From Paraescarpia echinospica (lineage: Eukaryota; Annelida; Polychaeta; Sabellida; Siboglinidae): DNA of 64,000 nucleotides. The stretch covers positions 4,710,632-4,774,631 of the forward strand of contig CM034544.1 of NCBI GenBank assembly GCA_020002185.1, given 5' to 3'. The stretch's first letter is position 1, and every line of letters begins with the position of its first letter. Under the pieces are notes generated by a model. The model ran no database searches and had not been told where the DNA came from. It was given only the letters and a program-made list of their open reading frames with translations. Made by a program: the position numbers and the translations under genes. This document shows, one piece after another, positions 59,274 through 64,000 of the stretch.

Positions 59274-60970
59274 ATCATCATTTGTTACTAGAAAAGCTAC
59301 AGTTGTATGGTTTGCCTTCACATATTATAAGATGGATGGCAACATTTTTATTGGACAGAACCCAACAAGTAAAAATAGGAAATTAATATTCGCATTCTGG
59401 TCACCCCAATGGGGGGAGTACCACAAGGAACACTGTCTGGAACTAAATGTTTCCTAGTCTACATAAATGACTTAGAAACGTCTGTTCCGTTATATAAGTA
59501 TATAGATGACAGTACATTGTTCGAAGTATGCGACAGAAAGGGAGTATCTGTTATACAAGAATCGGTTGACGTTGCTGCTAGGTGGACAGAACAAATTATA
59601 TGAAAATTAATTCAGGAAAATCAAAAGAGATGATCATCTGTTTTCCACAAGATCACAATTTTCGAAACACTATCCCAAATATAAAGATCGATGGAAAAGA
59701 TATAGATCAAGTAGACCATGCCAAACTTCTAGGTGTTACAATTTCACAGGATCTGACATGGAATAACATAAATTTCCGTGTATAACACGCCCCAATGTAC
59801 AATACACACCCTGAGTTTTGCTAAATTTTAATAGAATTTCTATATATCATCATGTATAATACGCACCCCGACTTTTGACACCAATCCCCGATTTCTCCGC
59901 TTCTAATAATTTGCTTGAACCCATGAATCCATCTCAGAATCATAAACATGTCACCTACGCAAGTTACAGCATTGCTGCCGGCTTGTCGCCCGCTAGTGAC
60001 TAGTGTGTAAGCACTACGTAACTTGTGTTGTAGCTTGACAATTACGCAATTGATTAAATCAGCGCTTGCTAGAATTTACATTGTGTCGTTCTGATTTCAC
60101 TTTTAAATTAACACCAAGTTCTATTCTGAAATGCTACATGCAAACCTGGTACTTTCAACTGCGAAGCATACATGCGCTACATTCGTTTTTATTTACATTC
60201 ATAACACTTGCATTCACAACTTTAAACATGGAGTCACACTTGTTGACACTCGACCCATGATGCGGGCATCATTCAAGTGATTCAGGAACGCCAATCATAA
60301 TGCCTTGGTGATCAGGGAGCAACACATGTTCTTCCCGGGCTGCACTTCCCGGTCTCATACACTTCCCGCTCATTGGTGTTATTCACGATGTCAGACATAC
60401 GGGCTCTCGTCTTTGACATTTCTCGCTGCTAGTTTAGGGCTAGAGAGGCGGTTACGGGAGTGCAATTCTTGCCTTTTGTCTGCATTGCTGCGGTGGTTTA
60501 CGTGATTGTGGCATCTTGCCGACTTTGATAATATTACTAGTTTTCCAGCAGCATTATCCTGGTCTGCAAACATTGATAAATTGGTCAGAGAAATTTTTTT
60601 TTAGCCTTAGCACCATGTATAATACGCACCCCGACTTGAATAAAAAATGAAGCAAAAAAATGCGGAAAATTACGGTAAGCATGTGGAAAATATTGTGAAA
60701 AAGACCGGGAAATGACTGTACTTGTTGTATCAGTTAAAGTGAGTAGGAATTAGCCAGAATGATCTGGTTACTATATATGTCAGTGTTGTGAGACCTGTTT
60801 TAGAATATGCATGCACTGTATGGCACACTAACTTGCCACAATATTTATCTGACAGTATTGAAATGATACAAAAAAGAGCATGCACGAACTTACGCTGATA
60901 TACTCACATATGTTAAATTGGAGACATTGAAAGCAAGACAGGACTGCCTTTGTAAAAAATATTTCAATTA
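59274..60970 (+). pseudogene. LINE RT fragment, second copy of 34868-36600
   Basis: The same reading blocks as the intron copy: YGLPSHIIRWMATFLLDRTQ, GVPQGTLSG, YKYIDDSTLFEVC and VVRPVLEYACTVWHTNLPQY. About 99% identical, offset 24406-24408. One base more (GGGGGGAG versus AGGGGAG) near 59410. It is interrupted by the same TA-flanked element at 59766-60675. The start is cut by the gap. Confidence 0.9.
59766..60675. mobile_element. TA-flanked DNA transposon, second copy
   Basis: Same element, same insertion point and same TA flanks (59764-59765 and 60676-60677) as at 35359-36267. The shared insertion shows both copies derive from one composite that already held it. Confidence 0.75.
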
Positions 60971-62149
60971 GATTAAAGTTAGTATATACAGATTAAACCA
61001 TCTGCTGCCTGACAAAAGGCACACCAAATATGACATCAGACAGCATAATGTGTACCCTTTTATTATAAACAATAATTTAAATGATTTTTTTTAAATTATG
61101 TATACAGATTTATGTTGTCTGTATGTATGTCCATACAGTAATCATCACATAGGAAAATACCCTCTTTTATATTCTCACAGGCATTATGTTGAATTTTGCA
61201 TTGGCACACATTGTTTATCTGTCTAAACTTTAAACAAACACAAAATTTAACATTAGCTATTTAGTTAACAGTTGCCCCTTTCAGTCATCCATTGCCCAAG
61301 TCACTAAATAATAAGGGTGAACTGTACTGAGGTGCCTGCATAGGACTTTGTACCTATAGCCTTAGGCAAAAAGTTATCATTCACTTGCTACAATTTATTA
61401 ATAGTTTGCTGGCCTAGACGTTAAGCAGGGAGCAGAGAAAGGGGTTAAAATGGCATCATGTACAATTAGTTTGATGGACCAAATGGTCAGTTGTCTGGCA
61501 GGACAGTAATTAATGGACAAAGTTCCAAGTAGCACATTGCAACTAAAGCAATTTATCTAGTGGCAGGCATAAGATTACAAGTAAGATTATACTTGCAAAT
61601 GCGACTACCTAGTCACAACTTCGAGCCCTGAAAGTGCATACAGCATGTCATATTTGTATAATTATTATATAATATACACACGTATGTTTACGAGTATTGT
61701 ACACTGTTATGATGACGCATGTTAGACAGCATGTATTTATACTGGTCAACCATTCTCACACCTTTGGCTAAGGCTAGCCTGCCTTCACTGTTCTAATAAC
61801 ACCTGTTCCACTAGGTCTAAAAGTCCTCTATAGCATTGTGGGGATCAGTGCCATTGATCCCTGATTGAGTGATTCATCAATCATGTGACCCTGGCCTGAG
61901 TCTAAGCATCTTTTCATGCATGTGAACTGGCTGTAACTTCCCAGTTCTGCAAACAATTCAAACTACCTTTGATGTAATTATTAAAGCCAGTCTTGATCAA
62001 TGGGTCAACACAGACACCACAAGGCACAGGCAGGAATGAGTTGGATGAGGTTAACATGACAGGCTATTTGAAGTCACTTAAAAAGATTTTGTTTCCAGAT
62101 GCTCAATTTCTTTTCAGGCTAATAAATTATTGGCGTCACAAAAATCAGA
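60971..62149. other. Duplicate of 36565-37740
   Basis: Noncoding sequence identical in order to the AMMECR1 intron 1 copy. Roughly one difference per 100 bases, for example ACAGCAATC/ACAGTAATC, GATGAAGC/GATGACGC and GGCATCAC/GGCGTCAC. Confidence 0.85.
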
Positions 62150-64000
62150 TGCTCAATTCTTTTTCATTCAATTCCAGTTCCCGCTCCAATTCCTTTCATT
62201 CAAAATCTTTCAATTCCAATTCCCGCTCCAATTCCTTTCATTCAAAATCTTTTAATTCCAGTTCCCGCTCCAAGTCCTTTCATTCAAAATCTTTCAATTC
62301 CAATTCCCACTCCAATTCCTTTCATTCAAAATCTTTCAATTCCACTTCCCGCTCCAATTCCTTTCATTCAAAATCTTTCAATTCCAGTTCCCGCTCCAAT
62401 TCCTTTCATTCAAAATCTTTCAATTCCAGTTCCCGCTCCAATTCCTTTCATTCAAAATCTTTCAATTCCAGTTCCCGCTCCAATTCCTTTCATTCAAAAT
62501 CTTTCAATTCCAGTTCCCGCTCCAATTCCTTTCATTCAAAATCTTTCAATTCCAATTCCCGCTCCAATTCCTTTCATTCAAAATCTTTAAATTCCAGTTC
62601 CCGTTCCAATTCCTTTCATTCAAAATCTTTCAATTCCAGTTCCCGCTCCAATTCCTTTCATTAAAAATCTTTCAATTCCAGTTCCCGCTCCAATTCCTTT
62701 CATTAAAAATCTTTCAATTCCAGTTCCCGCTCCAATTCCTTTCATTTAAAATCTTTCAATTCCATTCATTCAAAATCTTTAAATTCCAGTTCCCGCTCCA
62801 ATTCCTTTCATTCAAAATCTTTAAATTCCAGTTCCCGCTCCAATTCCTTTCATTCAAAATCTTTCAATTCCAGTTCCCGCTCCAATTCCTTTCATTCAAA
62901 ATCTTTCAATTCCAGTTCCCGCTCCAATTCCTTTCATTCAAAATCTTTCAATTCCAATTCCCGCTCCAATTCCTTTCATTCAAAATCTTTAAATTCCAGT
63001 TCCCGCTCCAATTCCTTTCATTCAAAATCTTTCAATTCCAGTTCCCGCTCCAATTCCTTTCATTCAAAATCTTTTAATTCCAGTTCCCGCTCCAAGTCCT
63101 TTCATTCAAAATCTTTCAATTCCAATTCCCACTCCAATTCCTTTCATTCAAAATCTTTCAATTCCACTTCCCGCTCCAATTCCTTTCATTCAAAATCTTT
63201 AAATTCCAGTTCCCGCTCCAATTCCTTTCATTCAAAATCTTTCAATTCCAATTCCCGCTCCAATTCCTTTCATTCAAAATCTTTAAATTCCAGTTCCCGT
63301 TCCAATTCCTTTCATTCAAAATCTTTCAATTCCAGTTCCCGCTCCAAGTCCTTTCATTCAAAATCTTTCAATTCCAGTTCCCGCTCCAATTCCTTTGATT
63401 AAAAATCTTTCAATTCCAGTTCCCGCTCCAATTCCTTTCATTCAAAATCTTTCAATTCCAGTTCCCGCTCCAATTCCTTTCATTCAAAATCTTTCAATTC
63501 CAGTTCCCGCTCCAATTCCTTTCATTCAAAATCTTTCAATTCCAGTTCCCGCTCCAATTCCTTTCATTCAAAATCTTTCAATTCCAGTTCCCGCTCCAAT
63601 TCCTTTCATTCAAAATCTTTCAATTCCAATTCCCGCTCCAATTCCTTTCATTCAAAATCTTTAAATTCCAGTTCCCGCTCCAATTCCTTTCATTCAAAAT
63701 CTTTAAATTCCAGTTCCCGCTCCAATTCCTTTCATTCAAAATCTTTAAATTCCAGTTCCCGCTCCAATTCCTTTCATTCAAAATCTTTCAATTCCAGTTC
63801 CCGCTCCAATTCCTTTCATTCAAAATCTTTCAATTCCAGTTCCCGCTCCAATTCCTTTCATTCAAAATCTTTCAATTCCATTTCCCGCTCCAATTCCTTT
63901 CATTCAAAATCTTTCAATTCCAGTTCCCGCTCCAATTCCTTTCATTCAAAATCTTTCAATTCCAGTTCCCGCTCCAATTCCATTCATTCAAAATCTTTCA
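62150..64000. repeat. 42-bp minisatellite, about 44 copies, runs off the window
   Basis: Same unit as at 37745-38478. The first unit variants come in the same order, but three extra units are inserted after the sixth. A variant block (CGCTCCAAGTCC, then CCCACTCC, then CCACTTCC) appears at about 62250 and again at about 63073, so the array has a higher-order period of roughly 820 bp. Confidence 0.95.

Noticed and set aside
58220..59457. ORFs spanning the N run
   Set aside because: They consist of undefined residues; only the flanks are real sequence.

Overview
This is eukaryotic, almost certainly metazoan nuclear DNA: genes split by GT-AG introns, many non-LTR retrotransposon remnants, MITE-like elements, and an exceptional load of tandem arrays (about 18 kb of the 63 kb of real sequence). 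Two host genes are supported by exon-to-exon reading-frame continuity, and they point towards each other. The AMMECR1 ortholog, the two LINEs with 2A-like motifs and the kinds of dispersed repeat suggest an aquatic invertebrate (mollusc, other lophotrochozoan, lancelet or similar). The sequence alone does not fix the phylum.

Layout. 0.9-9.8 kb (+): seven exons of a ribonuclease-inhibitor-type leucine-rich-repeat (LRR) protein; the 5' end lies left of the window and the 3' end is uncertain (weak candidate exons at 13.7 and 14.3 kb). Its introns hold minisatellites of 51, about 50, 28, 63 and 78 bp. Three of these are made of copies of the gene's own splice junctions. 11.9-17.2 kb: arrays of 64-65, 26 and about 38 bp units, then a short ORF followed by AATAAA. 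20.6-47.4 kb (-): a complete five-exon AMMECR1 gene (275 aa) whose introns hold arrays of 22-24, 20-21, 98, 42 and 66 bp units, a nested transposon composite (33.7-38.5 kb) and foldback elements. 47.9-50.0 kb: GC-rich dispersed repeats, a LINE fragment and a tRNA-derived SINE. 50.0-53.3 kb (-): a decayed CR1/L2-type LINE. 54.1-58.25 kb (+): an apparently intact LINE with one 1218-codon ORF and duplicated 5' UTR monomers. 58274-59273: a gap of exactly 1000 N. 59.3-64.0 kb: a roughly 99% identical second copy of the 34.9-38.5 kb intronic composite, running off the window.

Most notable: (1) in the LRR gene, separate minisatellites carry exon-edge sequence plus the 5' or 3' splice site, giving rows of decoy splice sites; (2) two different LINEs in inverted orientation each have a 2A-like ribosome-skipping motif near the N terminus; (3) a TA-flanked DNA transposon sits inside a LINE RT ORF, and the whole composite occurs twice, by real duplication or by assembly error at the gap; (4) the 66-bp array in AMMECR1 intron 1 has a hairpin in every unit.
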